From: Paludibacter sp.
GTDB taxonomy: Bacteria; Bacteroidota; Bacteroidia; Bacteroidales; Paludibacteraceae
NCBI GenBank assembly: GCA_010365115.1
Contig: JAAFGX010000002.1
Coordinates: 1-64,000, forward strand
Direction: 5' to 3'
DNA: 64,000 bases
In this document: positions 48,850 to 59,519 of the stretch, piece by piece
Layout: the number at the start of each line of letters is the position of its first letter
Numbering within the stretch: position 1 is the stretch's first letter
The notes under the pieces: generated by a model
Database searches by the model: none
Told to the model about the DNA's origin: nothing
Seen by the model: the letters and a program-made list of their open reading frames with translations, nothing else
Program-made: the position numbers and the translations under genes

Positions 48850-49428
48850 ATGAAAACTATTTGTGTATACTGTGCATCCAGCTCACAGGTTAAACCAAGT
48901 TACTTTGTAGCAACTGCCCTTCTGGGGAAAATTCTTGCTGAGGCAAATTTATCAATTGTTTACGGTGGTGGCTCCATGGGACTTATGGGAATGCTTGCGG
49001 ATAGTACTTTGGAAGCCGGAGGAAAAATAATTGGCGTAATTCCCCGTTTTATGTGCGAAGTGGAATGGAACCACACCAATCTCACTGAATTGATTCTGGT
49101 GGATTCCATGCATGAAAGGAAAGAAAAAATGGCAATGATGGCCGATGCTGTGGTGGCTTTGCCGGGCGGTTGTGGTACGTTGGAAGAATTATTGGAAGTA
49201 ATTACCTGGAAACGATTGGGGATTTTTACCAAACCGATAATAATTGTAAACCTCGAAGGCTATTTCGATGACCTAATAACCATGCTTAACCGTGCTGTTG
49301 ACGAGCATTTTATGCGTGAAGAACACCGTAAAATGTGGGAAGTGGTAGTAAATCCAGAAGATGTTTTAAATGCAATTCAATTTTCGACAAACTGGGACGA
49401 AAATGCCCGAAGCTTTGCCGCACTTTAA
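48850..49428 (+). CDS. LOG family protein (TIGR00730 type)
   Basis: VYGGGSMGLMGMLADS; PGGCGTLEELLEVITWKRLGI. Confidence 0.95.
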   Translation: MKTICVYCASSSQVKPSYFVATALLGKILAEANLSIVYGGGSMGLMGMLADSTLEAGGKIIGVIPRFMCEVEWNHTNLTELILVDSMHERKEKMAMMADAVVALPGGCGTLEELLEVITWKRLGIFTKPIIIVNLEGYFDDLITMLNRAVDEHFMREEHRKMWEVVVNPEDVLNAIQFSTNWDENARSFAAL

Positions 49429-49437
49429 TTTTAAACA

Positions 49438-50247
49438 ATGACACTGCCGGATACAATACAAATAGTAAACGATACTTCTGTAGTTTTACCAATGGATTCA
49501 TTGGTAAAAATGGATTCGCTAGCATTGGTTGACTCATTAAGAATTGTTGATTCAATAAAATCAATTATCCCAATCCCAACCGGGTTTATTGGAATTCCTC
49601 ATCCTTCGCTCCCTCAAACAGAAGGTTGGGTATTTGGTGTTTTACTTATTTTCTTCTTGTTAATGACGTATTCAATTTCCCATTCTGCCGGTTTGTTAAC
49701 GGACTCATTGAAGACTTTTTTTCAGGTAAAGCTGCGCTCAAGCATTTTTAGTAGGGCAACGATAAATGATTTACGTTTCCGGTTTTTTATAATAGCTTTT
49801 TCTATTGGAGTAGCCTGTTTCTATTTATATCTCGCTCTTAATCATAATTATACTGAATTTTCATTTCTCAAATATGGTAGTATTTATCTTGTAACTGCAC
49901 TTTTTTTCCTTTTAAAATCATTTAGTTTCGATTTAATAGGGTATGTTTTCTTGGATTCTGCAAACTTGAAAATGGCAAAAGAAAGTTACTTCAATATTCT
50001 ATCCTATGCCGGAATTGTATTATTTCCTTTGTTAATATTGAGAATTTATATTCTATCAGAATTGATTCCAATTGTCGACACTATATCTCTGATTGTGAGC
50101 ATTATCGCCTTTATTTTAGTTCTAATTAAACTATTTCAAATATTTCTTCACAAAATAGTAGCATCTTTTTACATTATGTTGTATCTTTGCACCCTCGAAT
50201 TTTTACCCCTGGTTGCATTATATCTGGTGTATCAATTAATTATATAG
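49438..50247 (+). CDS. DUF4271-type membrane protein
   Basis: Multi-TM protein adjacent to hemD as in other Bacteroidetes. Confidence 0.8.
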   Translation: MTLPDTIQIVNDTSVVLPMDSLVKMDSLALVDSLRIVDSIKSIIPIPTGFIGIPHPSLPQTEGWVFGVLLIFFLLMTYSISHSAGLLTDSLKTFFQVKLRSSIFSRATINDLRFRFFIIAFSIGVACFYLYLALNHNYTEFSFLKYGSIYLVTALFFLLKSFSFDLIGYVFLDSANLKMAKESYFNILSYAGIVLFPLLILRIYILSELIPIVDTISLIVSIIAFILVLIKLFQIFLHKIVASFYIMLYLCTLEFLPLVALYLVYQLII

Positions 50248-50274
50248 ATTGTTATATGTCTAAAATTTATTGCA

Positions 50275-51033
50275 TTGAAAATAAAGAAGATACTAGTATC
50301 ACAGCCACAGCCGACTTCTGAAAAGTCTCCCTATTTTGACATCAGCAATAAGTACAATGTCAAAATTGAATTCCGACCATTTATTAAAGTTGAGCCGATT
50401 CTTGCAAAGGATTTCAGAACTCAACGTGTCAATATTCTGGATCATACTGCAATTATTTTTAATGCACGTCATGGTATTGATCACTTTTTCAGATTGTGTG
50501 AAGAAATGCGGGTAACAATTCCTGAAACCATGAAGTATTTTTGTGTTTCCGAATCTGTTGCTTTATATTTGCAACGTTACATTCATTATCGTAAACGCAA
50601 GGTTTTTTACGGTGCATCAGGCAAAATGGCCGATTTGGTTATTATAATGAACAAACATTTGGATGAGAAATACCTGTTAATCACCTCGGATGTTCAAAAT
50701 GAAGATACAATGGCGATGATTGAAAAATCAAAAATTTCTTTCAATAAAGCCATTATGTACAAAACCGTTAGTAACGATTTTGGTACAAACGAAGATTTTA
50801 ACTACGATATGCTGATATTTTTCAGTCCTCAGGGAATTTCATCATTACTCAAAAATTTCCCGAATTTCGAACAAGGCGACATTCAAATCGGATGTTTTGG
50901 GGTAGCTACTGCACAAGCAGTTCGGGATGCCGGAATGAGACTTGATATTGAAGCTCCTGTAGCGGGAGTTCCTTCAATGACAATGGCTTTAGAAAATTAT
51001 TTAAAAGAGAGTAATAAAAAAATACGAAAATAA
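50275..51033 (+). CDS. hemD: Uroporphyrinogen-III synthase (HemD) family; TTG start
   Basis: MKIKKILVSQPQPTSEKSPYFDISNKYNVKIEFRPFIKVEP. Confidence 0.9.
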   Translation: MKIKKILVSQPQPTSEKSPYFDISNKYNVKIEFRPFIKVEPILAKDFRTQRVNILDHTAIIFNARHGIDHFFRLCEEMRVTIPETMKYFCVSESVALYLQRYIHYRKRKVFYGASGKMADLVIIMNKHLDEKYLLITSDVQNEDTMAMIEKSKISFNKAIMYKTVSNDFGTNEDFNYDMLIFFSPQGISSLLKNFPNFEQGDIQIGCFGVATAQAVRDAGMRLDIEAPVAGVPSMTMALENYLKESNKKIRK

Positions 51034-51113
51034 AATACGTTCAAAAAAAAATGGTCTATCCCAAAAGTATCGAAGTTTTTTCTTTACTTTTGGGATAGTT
51101 TATTTACAGATTA

Positions 51114-51521
51114 ATGATTCATCTAAATTCTTTTCCCAAATCGGAACATTTATGCGGCGAGAAACGCATAACTCGTTTGTTTACTCAAGGTAAGGCTTTT
51201 ATAGCTTATCCTTTAAGGGTGATTTATTTAATTGAATCAAAGAAGGATGCTGAAGCGGCGAGCGTTATGGTAAGTGTCCCCAAAAAACGCTTTAAAAGAG
51301 CAGTGAAACGTAATCGGTTGAAACGTTTAATGCGTGAAGCGTATCGATTAAACAAACAAATGTTAATTGAAAAATTGAATGAAAAGGAACTTCAAATTCA
51401 AATTGCTTTTAATTACGTATCGGACGATGAACTTGATTTCGCTACGGTTGAGAAAAAGATGAAGCTCGCTCTTCAGAAAATTATTGATATAATTGAACTT
51501 TCAGATATAAAAATAAGTTAG
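51114..51521 (+). CDS. rnpA: Ribonuclease P protein component
   Basis: SVPKKRFKRAVKRNRLKRLMREAYRLNK. Confidence 0.96.
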   Translation: MIHLNSFPKSEHLCGEKRITRLFTQGKAFIAYPLRVIYLIESKKDAEAASVMVSVPKKRFKRAVKRNRLKRLMREAYRLNKQMLIEKLNEKELQIQIAFNYVSDDELDFATVEKKMKLALQKIIDIIELSDIKIS

Positions 51522-51546
51522 AAAATGGTAACCCACTAAATCCAGA

Positions 51547-51588
51547 CCTCACTCCAACCATCTCCTTGAGGAGAGGGTTGGAGTGAGG
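51547..51588. repeat. 19-bp-stem hairpin element between rnpA and yidD
   Basis: cctcactccaaccatctcc ttga ggagagggttggagtgagg (18/19). Confidence 0.85.
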
Positions 51589-51620
51589 AGGATTTTAAGA
51601 CTTGTTCTACATATAATTCA

Positions 51621-51860
51621 GTGAAAATCGAATTTATTATGAAAAAGGTACTCCAATTTATCGTTTTACTTCCGGTGTATTTTTATCGATACAGCATATC
51701 TCCTCTTATACCACCAAGTTGTCGTTATACCCCTACTTGCTCCGATTATACCATACAAGCGGTGAAAAAACATGGAATTATAAAAGGCGGATGGTTATCG
51801 ATAAAACGTATTGGCAGTTGTCACCCATGGGGTGGAAGTGGTTACGATCCGGTGCCATGA
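51621..51860 (+). CDS. yidD: Membrane protein insertion efficiency factor YidD (start may be 51639)
   Basis: [60 protein letters not shown]. Confidence 0.97.
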   Translation: MKIEFIMKKVLQFIVLLPVYFYRYSISPLIPPSCRYTPTCSDYTIQAVKKHGIIKGGWLSIKRIGSCHPWGGSGYDPVP

Positions 51861-51979
51861 GATTGAGTTGGTATTTATTTAAAATTTCATTTTTTTTGAA
51901 AAGGTTAGGAATAGTGATTTTTATTCAAAAAAATGTATCTTTGTCATTCTCTTAATTTTCTTTTGACAATCGAATACAA

Positions 51980-53068
51980 TTGAAGAAGCCCAGACGAAAT
52001 ATTATTCTTTACCCATTTTCACTCCTTTACGGATTAGTGATTGCCATTCGTAATTGGCTGTTCGATCAGGAAATATTTCGTTCTACCAGGTTCAACATTC
52101 CTGTCATTTCAGTTGGAAACCTTGCTGCAGGGGGCACCGGCAAAACTCCTCATGCCGAGTTTATTCTATCAATTTTAAAAGACGAATGGAAATCGGCGGT
52201 TTTGAGTAGAGGGTACAAACGCTCGACAAAAGGTTTCATACTTGCCGACCAAAATTCAACTGCTTCTACTCTGGGAGATGAACCGTTTCAAATTCAACAA
52301 AAATTTTCGGATGTTACCGTTGCTGTCGACGAAAAAAGAGTTCACGGTGTAAAAAAACTGCAGGAACTTATTCCCGATTTGCAGTTGGTAGTTCTTGACG
52401 ATGCTTTTCAGCACAGGTATATTGAACCGGGATTATCCATCTTATTAACTGATATTGCTAATTTGTATAGTCGTGATTTACTGCTTCCTGCCGGAAATTT
52501 AAGGGAATGGAGAAGTGGTAGCAAACGAGCTGACATTATTGTTGTCACTAAATGTCCGGATGATTTTAAACCTATCGATATGCGTTTGATTGAAACGGAG
52601 TTGAAAATAGAAACCAATCAACTATTGTTTTTCTCGAACTATGTTTACGACGAAATAGTACCGGTATTTCCCGATTCATTGCCTGAAAAATGGAACTACG
52701 AAATGTTGGGCGAGACAAAAGCCAACATTTTGCTGGTGGCAGGAATTGTTTCCCCTCAATCGATTGTCTTACATTTAAATAAGTATTGTGATACTGTAAA
52801 AACCTTATTTTTCGACGATCATCATGCTTTTCAACCCAAAGATTTTAATTTAATTTTCCATACATTTGACAAATTGCCTTCGACAGAAAAAATAGTGTTG
52901 GTAACCGAAAAAGATGCTTCACGAATGGTATCGAATCCGTATTTCCCCGAATCATTAAAATCTAGGACTTTTGCATTGCCAATTCGTGTAAAAATTTTAC
53001 ACAATCAAGAAAATATATTCATTCAAAAAATTAAAGATTATGTTATTGAAGATTCAAGAAACAGCTGA
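51980..53068 (+). CDS. lpxK: Tetraacyldisaccharide 4'-kinase; TTG start
   Basis: [52 protein letters not shown]. Confidence 0.96.
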   Translation: MKKPRRNIILYPFSLLYGLVIAIRNWLFDQEIFRSTRFNIPVISVGNLAAGGTGKTPHAEFILSILKDEWKSAVLSRGYKRSTKGFILADQNSTASTLGDEPFQIQQKFSDVTVAVDEKRVHGVKKLQELIPDLQLVVLDDAFQHRYIEPGLSILLTDIANLYSRDLLLPAGNLREWRSGSKRADIIVVTKCPDDFKPIDMRLIETELKIETNQLLFFSNYVYDEIVPVFPDSLPEKWNYEMLGETKANILLVAGIVSPQSIVLHLNKYCDTVKTLFFDDHHAFQPKDFNLIFHTFDKLPSTEKIVLVTEKDASRMVSNPYFPESLKSRTFALPIRVKILHNQENIFIQKIKDYVIEDSRNS

Positions 53069-53846
53069 TTTCCTGCGTTCCAGAATTCCAATGAAACCAA
53101 AAACAGGTATTATACTTGGTACCGGTTTGGGAAATCTGGTTACTCAAATTACAGATAAAACAGAAATTCCATACGAAATAATTCCAAATTTTCCTATATC
53201 GACAGTTGAAGGCCACAGTGGAAAACTGATTATTGGAAAGCTGGGTGAGGTTGAAGTATTAGCTATGCAAGGCCGTTTCCATTATTATGAAGGCTACGAT
53301 ATGAAAGCTGTTACGTTTCCTGTTCGGGTTATGAAAGCTCTTGGAATTGAAACATTGCTGGTTTCAAATGCTTCGGGTGGCGTGCATCCCGACTTTGAAA
53401 TAGGCGATTTGATGATTATTACCGATCATATCAACCTTTTTCCGGAACATCCGCTCCGTGGGAAAAATAATGCTGAATTAGGAACTCGTTTTCCCGATAT
53501 GAGCGAAGCTTATTCGAAAGAATTAATTGCTAAAGCAAAGCTTATAGCAGCCAAAAACAATATTAAAGTAGTGGAAGGTGTGTATGTAGGAACTACCGGT
53601 CCTACTTTCGAAACGCCAGCCGAATATCGTTATTTCCGTACTATCGGGGGCGATGCTGTTGGTATGAGCACTGTTCCAGAAGTGATTGTTGCAAATCATG
53701 CCGGAATGCGATGTTTTGGGATTTCAATTATAACCGATTTGGGAGTTCCGGGTAAAATAGTGGAAGTAAGTCACGAGGTGGTTCAGCAAATTGGCAATTC
53801 GGTTCAACCGCTTATGACGCTAATTATGAAAGAACTGATTCAATAA
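53040..53846 (+). CDS. Purine-nucleoside phosphorylase
   Basis: [58 protein letters not shown]. Confidence 0.97.
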   Translation: MLLKIQETADFLRSRIPMKPKTGIILGTGLGNLVTQITDKTEIPYEIIPNFPISTVEGHSGKLIIGKLGEVEVLAMQGRFHYYEGYDMKAVTFPVRVMKALGIETLLVSNASGGVHPDFEIGDLMIITDHINLFPEHPLRGKNNAELGTRFPDMSEAYSKELIAKAKLIAAKNNIKVVEGVYVGTTGPTFETPAEYRYFRTIGGDAVGMSTVPEVIVANHAGMRCFGISIITDLGVPGKIVEVSHEVVQQIGNSVQPLMTLIMKELIQ

Positions 53847-53954
53847 ATTTACCCAGATCTTTTTTTTTAAAATTCCAATTTTAAGATACATTTTTCATTA
53901 TTGTTGTTTTTTTAAGAAACAAAAAAAATGCAATAACATTAAATATTAATTTTT

Positions 53955-54683
53955 ATGAACAAAAAAAATCTTTTCAAATTTGTTGTTTCATTACTTTTTT
54001 CCTTTTCACTTGCAGCTTGTGTTGGGATGTTTGGTGTAACCGGCACAGGTGATATAATTACTGAAATTCGACCTGTAAGTAATTTTAAATCAATTGATTT
54101 GCTCACTTCGGCTGATGTGGAAATTGTAAAAGGCGATTCGTTTAAAGTGGAAGTGTCGGATTATGAAAACATTATTCAATACATTTCACTAAAAGTAGTT
54201 GCCCGCAATTTGGTTATTTCTGTTAGTCCGATAACCACATTATTGGTAAACAGTAAAGCAAAAATAATGATTACAATGCCCGATTCACTTTCATCAGTTT
54301 CTAATGCTGGAAGTGGAAATGTGGTGTTGAACTCATCTTTCAAGGATTTGGAGTTATTTATCAATACCGGAAGTGGTGATATTATTGCATCCAAAGATCT
54401 GAATATCAAAAAAATGAATGCCAGCATTTTAGGTAGCGGAAATATTACAGCTAAAGGAACTGCTGAAACATTAACTACATTGATTTCGGGAAGCGGTGAT
54501 ATTGATTTTTCAAATCTTATTTCAAATACGGCTGATTGTACTACTACGGGAAGCGGAAACACGTATGTAAATGTAATTAATACTTTGAAAGCTAAGATTT
54601 CAGGTTCAGGGAATATTGAATATGAAGGATCTCCGGTAATTACTGCAACTACTCCGGGAAGCGGTACTTTAAAGCCACTTTAA
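53955..54683 (+). CDS. Head-GIN (DUF2807) domain lipoprotein-like protein
   Basis: Repeated GSGN/GSGD motifs; LAACVG lipobox. Confidence 0.9.
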   Translation: MNKKNLFKFVVSLLFSFSLAACVGMFGVTGTGDIITEIRPVSNFKSIDLLTSADVEIVKGDSFKVEVSDYENIIQYISLKVVARNLVISVSPITTLLVNSKAKIMITMPDSLSSVSNAGSGNVVLNSSFKDLELFINTGSGDIIASKDLNIKKMNASILGSGNITAKGTAETLTTLISGSGDIDFSNLISNTADCTTTGSGNTYVNVINTLKAKISGSGNIEYEGSPVITATTPGSGTLKPL

Positions 54684-54762
54684 TTTTAAGTTTATCAATT
54701 TTTGGAGGGAAAGGCTTTGGCAGTTCCCTTTTTTTTGCATAAAAAATATATATCTTTGCCCG

Positions 54763-54809
54763 TAATACCAAATGAGTTATTATATCAATCCAAAGCCAGT
54801 TTTGGTATA
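54763..54809. repeat. 47-bp dispersed repeat, copy 2
   Basis: taataccaaatgagttattatatcaatccaaagccagttttggtata. Confidence 0.75.
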
Positions 54810-54832
54810 AGTATTTATAAAAAAACTAAATC

Positions 54833-55897
54833 ATGTCCAGATTAACTTTAAAGAAAAGAGAAGAAATCGGTTTGTCGCCGTATGCACTGGTTTTTAGGGG
54901 ACAACATAAAACCGATCCAATCGGTCTGCGTATTATGGACTTCGACATGGATGAAGTCCGCGAACCGGAGATTAAATCGACAAGTGATATAATTAAATTA
55001 AAACAGACCAAATCAATTAGTTGGTTGAATATCGACGGATTACACAATGTGGAATTAATGCAAGAAATTGCCAAAATATTCAATTTGGAAAATAATGTGC
55101 TTTCTGATGTTATGAATCCATCCATTCGCCCCAAAGTTCAAGAAATTGATAATGGAATTTTTATTACCATCAAAATGTTACAATATAAGGAAGCTGACGA
55201 AAGAATATCGGTAGAGAACCTTAGTTTGATTGTAACAGAAACAACGCTTATCTCTTTTCAGGAACAAATAGGTGACGTTTTTGAACCTGTACGTGAGCGC
55301 ATCCGAAAGCATAAAAATAAAATCAGAACTTCTGGAGCCGATTATCTGGCTTTTGCACTGTTGGATATTGTGGTTGATAATTACATTTACATTATCGGAC
55401 AGCTTGGCGACAAAATTGAAAGCCTGGAAGAAAATATGACGAACGATCCTAAAAAAGAATTGTTGGATAATATCAATATTTTTAAAAGAGAACTAAATTT
55501 TTTGCGCAAAAATATAAAACCGGCCAAAGAAATGATATTAAATCTTGGAAAAATGGAGACGGAATTTAAACACGATGAAAACCGGATGCACTTTAAAGAA
55601 CTTCACGACAATATCAATGAAGCAACCGATCTTTCCGATAGTTATCGTGAAATTTTGTACGATCAGTTAAATATTTATCATACGGTGATGAGTACCAAAT
55701 TAAATGACATAATGCGCATTCTAACAGTGTTCTCAGTAATATTTATCCCGCTTACTTTTATTGTAGGAGTGTATGGAACCAATTTCGAGAACTTACCTGA
55801 ACTTCGTTGGCATAACGGTTATTTTATTATGTGGGGAGTTATGATTCTTATTACTTTATGGATGTTATGGTTTTTTAAACGGAAAAAATGGTTCTGA
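54833..55897 (+). CDS. corA: CorA-type magnesium/cobalt transporter
   Basis: C-terminal FIPLTFIVGVYGTNFENLPELRWHNGYFIMWGVM (GxN motif). Confidence 0.97.
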   Translation: MSRLTLKKREEIGLSPYALVFRGQHKTDPIGLRIMDFDMDEVREPEIKSTSDIIKLKQTKSISWLNIDGLHNVELMQEIAKIFNLENNVLSDVMNPSIRPKVQEIDNGIFITIKMLQYKEADERISVENLSLIVTETTLISFQEQIGDVFEPVRERIRKHKNKIRTSGADYLAFALLDIVVDNYIYIIGQLGDKIESLEENMTNDPKKELLDNINIFKRELNFLRKNIKPAKEMILNLGKMETEFKHDENRMHFKELHDNINEATDLSDSYREILYDQLNIYHTVMSTKLNDIMRILTVFSVIFIPLTFIVGVYGTNFENLPELRWHNGYFIMWGVMILITLWMLWFFKRKKWF

Positions 55898-55989
55898 AAT
55901 GAGTTTCATTTGAACGATTCTTTAGTACAATTGTTTAACGAAAGAATAGATTTCAATATTCAAAATGATTTGTGAAATAAAAATAATAC

Positions 55990-57528
55990 ATGGAAGAAAG
56001 TATAAAAAAAGCGCGAAAAAATTCGGTTGAAAATCAGATTTTGGTCATTTTTGGTTCCAATGGCGATTTAGCTAAACGCAAACTTCTGCCCGCCATTTTT
56101 CAGTTATATCTCGATAATTTATTGCCAGAAAATTTTGCAGTAATAGGAGCGGGGAGCCAGGAAAAAGATGAGGAAACAAATAGAAATGATGTGAATTCTA
56201 CTTTGTTGGAATTTGCCAACACCGGAGCAACCGAGTTTCCCGAGAAATTGACTAGTTTTCTGACCTATGTATATTATCAAAAAGTTCACAATCAGACCGA
56301 AGAAGATTTTGGATCATTAAAAACATATATTGATACACTTTCTTCGAAATTGAATATTCCTCAAAATATTATTTTTTATTTTTCCATTCCTCCGTTCTTG
56401 TACGAAATTGTAGCGGCTAGTATGGTTAAATTCGGAATGAATACAGAAGACAATGGTTGGAAACGAATTATTATCGAAAAACCTTTTGGATATAGTTTGG
56501 ATACAGCTATTGATTTAGACAAAAAAATACGAAGCGGATTCAACGAAGACCAGATTTATCGTATCGATCATTATTTAGGAAAAGAAACGGTTCAGAACAT
56601 AATGGTAACCCGCTTTTCTAATGGTTTTTTCGAACCTATCTGGAATCGTAAATATGTTGACAGGGTTGAAATTACAGCCTCCGAAAAAATTGGTGTTGGA
56701 TCTCGTGGCGGTTATTACGATACTTCGGGAGCCATGCGAGACATGGTTCAGAATCACTTGTTACAAGTGCTGGCTGTTGTTGCCATGGAACCGCCATCCA
56801 TTTTCGATTCGGAATCCATTCGAAATGAAAGTGTGAAAGTATTGCAGTCTTTACGCCCCATAAAACCTACTGAAGTGACTGAAAACGTTGTTAGAGGTCA
56901 GTATATCGAAACGATGGTGGATGAAGTTATTCAAAAGGGTTATCGACAAGAAAAGGATGTTGCGCCCAACTCAAAAACCGAGACTTTTTTAGCCATGAGA
57001 ATTTTTGTGGACAATTGGCGATGGGGTGATGTTCCATTTTATATTCGTACCGGAAAAAATTTGCCCGAGCATGTCACCGAAGTCGTTATTCATCTGAAAC
57101 CCGCTCCCCATCAATTGTTTAAACGACGATGTGTTGCACAATCAACGAACATGATTATTCTACGCATCAATCCCGATGCAGGTGTTGCAGTTGATTTTGG
57201 TATGAAAATTCCCGGCGCAGGTTACAAAGTTCAGAATGTGAACATGGCATTTCATTACTCCGATTTGGCTCAGAATAAAATTTCGGAAGCATATGAAAGA
57301 TTATTGCTGGATTGTATGATTGGCGATTCTACTCTCTATGCGCGTGCCGATGCAGTGAAAGCAAGTTGGAAATTTGTAGACCCTATTATACAAGCTTGGA
57401 AAAATAATCCAGATATTCCACTTTATTTTTACGAAGGTAACACTTGGGGACCAAAAGAAGCAAATGCCCTTTTTGGAGATAAAGAATTAAAATGGAGAGC
57501 GCCGTTTAAAAAGTTTAAAACAGATTGA
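55990..57528 (+). CDS. zwf: Glucose-6-phosphate dehydrogenase
   Basis: IFGSNGDLAKRKLLPAIFQL; RIIIEKPFGYSL; YRIDHYLGKETVQNI. Confidence 0.98.
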   Translation: MEESIKKARKNSVENQILVIFGSNGDLAKRKLLPAIFQLYLDNLLPENFAVIGAGSQEKDEETNRNDVNSTLLEFANTGATEFPEKLTSFLTYVYYQKVHNQTEEDFGSLKTYIDTLSSKLNIPQNIIFYFSIPPFLYEIVAASMVKFGMNTEDNGWKRIIIEKPFGYSLDTAIDLDKKIRSGFNEDQIYRIDHYLGKETVQNIMVTRFSNGFFEPIWNRKYVDRVEITASEKIGVGSRGGYYDTSGAMRDMVQNHLLQVLAVVAMEPPSIFDSESIRNESVKVLQSLRPIKPTEVTENVVRGQYIETMVDEVIQKGYRQEKDVAPNSKTETFLAMRIFVDNWRWGDVPFYIRTGKNLPEHVTEVVIHLKPAPHQLFKRRCVAQSTNMIILRINPDAGVAVDFGMKIPGAGYKVQNVNMAFHYSDLAQNKISEAYERLLLDCMIGDSTLYARADAVKASWKFVDPIIQAWKNNPDIPLYFYEGNTWGPKEANALFGDKELKWRAPFKKFKTD

Positions 57529-57640
57529 AATAACAACATGTTTTGCTTAATGTAATTGAATTTAATCAGCCATTGGCAATATTTATTTTAAAAATTTAGT
57601 TTTTTTCAAAGTTGTTTAATTCCTAATTAAAATATTTTCT

Positions 57641-58369
57641 ATGTCACCAGATATTCATATTTTTGATACTCCTGAAGATACTGCTAGAGCAGTTGCCGAA
57701 TTGATTTTGGTCAAAGCCAAAGAAAAAAATAAAAGTTCGCTTCCACTGAATATTGCCATCTCTGGTGGAAGTACACCGAAATTGCTTTTTACGATTCTGG
57801 CAAGTGATTTTTCTGAGTCAATTCCCTGGCATTTTATTCGGATATTTTGGGTGGATGAGCGTTGTGTCCCACCTACTCATCCCGAAAGTAATTTTGGAAT
57901 GACCTTTAATAGTTTGCTAAAAAATGTACCTATTCACGAAGCAAACATTTTCAGAATACAAGGCGAAAATGATCCACAAACCGAAGCCTTTCGTTATCAA
58001 ACATTACTTGAAAGAGAACTTCCTATAAAAAATGGATTTCCTCAATTTGATCTTATTCTTTTAGGCATGGGCGATGATGGACATACTGCTTCCATTTTTC
58101 CCAACGATATGAGTTTGTTGCATTCTCATTTATCTGTTTCGGTGGGTGTTCATCCGGTCACCGGTCAGAATCGTATTACTTTAACCGGGAAAACAATCAA
58201 TCAGGCGCAACAAGTTGTTTTTTTAGTTACAGGAGATTCCAAAGCCGATGTTCTTAAAGAAATAAGACATCACAAATCATCTTCCGCTAAATTTCCAGCT
58301 TCTTTTATGCATTCTAATAATGAACAGGTAGAGTTTTATATCGATAAAGCTGCTTCTAAAGGTCTGTAA
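57641..58369 (+). CDS. pgl: 6-phosphogluconolactonase
   Basis: NIAISGGSTPKLLF; FWVDERCVPPTHPESNFGM; LLGMGDDGHTASIFP. Confidence 0.97.
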   Translation: MSPDIHIFDTPEDTARAVAELILVKAKEKNKSSLPLNIAISGGSTPKLLFTILASDFSESIPWHFIRIFWVDERCVPPTHPESNFGMTFNSLLKNVPIHEANIFRIQGENDPQTEAFRYQTLLERELPIKNGFPQFDLILLGMGDDGHTASIFPNDMSLLHSHLSVSVGVHPVTGQNRITLTGKTINQAQQVVFLVTGDSKADVLKEIRHHKSSSAKFPASFMHSNNEQVEFYIDKAASKGL

Positions 58370-58567
58370 ATCTGTATTATGAAAATTCAATTGCATTCTT
58401 GTTGATGCAAAACCATATAACTTACCGGAATTTAGATACTCCCATTATTCTTGAATTTCAGCCATTTAATTCCTGTCGTTTCGCTTATTTCAATTTTTTA
58501 TCAAAATAAAGTTGAATAGTTGAAGTTTTTGTGTTAATTTTGGAACAAAAATTTATTATTTAAAACG

Positions 58568-59494
58568 ATGAAAAAAATATTTCTACTTTTTCTTTTTGGG
58601 GCTTTAATTCCTTCTGTAGTTGGACAAATAAATTCAGAGGATTCCACCGCACAGATTATAGGTTACTGGGATAAAAACGAAAAACAAACCTACACAATTA
58701 CTGAAAACAGCTATCAGATTACAAATGCCACTGACACTACCAAACGTCAACTTTATTCTTATAATGTGGACGTGGAAGTGATTGACTCATCTGCTAATAG
58801 CTATACTTTAAAATGGTTGTACAAAAATTTCAACATAAAGGAAACCTGGAATCCTGCTATGGAAAAGCTGATTTCAATAAGTAATAATTTGCCTGTAATA
58901 ATTAAAACAGATGAATATGGTACTTTCCAGGAAGTGGTAAATTGGGAAGAAGGACGTGATTTTATTAAGAAGGGAGTTGATTTATTGAGGAATGATTACA
59001 AAGCCATTCCCAATTTCAATATCTTTTTGGATCAGTTGGTCTCATTATTTTCAACCAAAGAAGCCATCGAAAATTCAGCAATCGAAGAGGTTCAACAATT
59101 TTATGCCTTTCATGGCGTAAAGTATAAATTAGGTGAAGAAATTAACGCTAAAATTAAATTACCGAATAATTATGGTGGTGAGCCTTTTGATGCCGATTTA
59201 ACCGCAGAATTGGATCAAATAAATGAAGAAGACGATAATGTTATTATAAGACTTTGGCAGACTGCAAATTCAAAGCAAGTAACAGATGCTGCTTACGAAT
59301 TTGTAAAATCAATGCAAAAAACCTTAGGAGGTACTCAAATTAATCGCGAAGAATTTCCGTTGTCGAACAACGAAGTGCGCACCGCATCAAGTATTGATGG
59401 CTCTAGCGGCTGGGTAATTTATAGCATTCAGACTAAAGAAGTGTCTGCAAATAATATTCTTCAAATAAATGAACGTACTATTGAACTTCAATAG
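58568..59494 (+). CDS. Secreted hypothetical protein
   Basis: 308-aa ORF with signal peptide MKKIFLLFLFGALIPSVVGQ. Confidence 0.8.
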   Translation: MKKIFLLFLFGALIPSVVGQINSEDSTAQIIGYWDKNEKQTYTITENSYQITNATDTTKRQLYSYNVDVEVIDSSANSYTLKWLYKNFNIKETWNPAMEKLISISNNLPVIIKTDEYGTFQEVVNWEEGRDFIKKGVDLLRNDYKAIPNFNIFLDQLVSLFSTKEAIENSAIEEVQQFYAFHGVKYKLGEEINAKIKLPNNYGGEPFDADLTAELDQINEEDDNVIIRLWQTANSKQVTDAAYEFVKSMQKTLGGTQINREEFPLSNNEVRTASSIDGSSGWVIYSIQTKEVSANNILQINERTIELQ

Positions 59495-59519
59495 CATCAA
59501 ATTGAAATTTATATCGATA

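Noticed and set aside
50182-50189. TATCTTTG -7-like box inside the DUF4271 gene as an internal promoter for hemD
   Set aside because: No TTTG at the expected 19-21 nt spacing; a lone -7 match is too common in this A/T-rich DNA.
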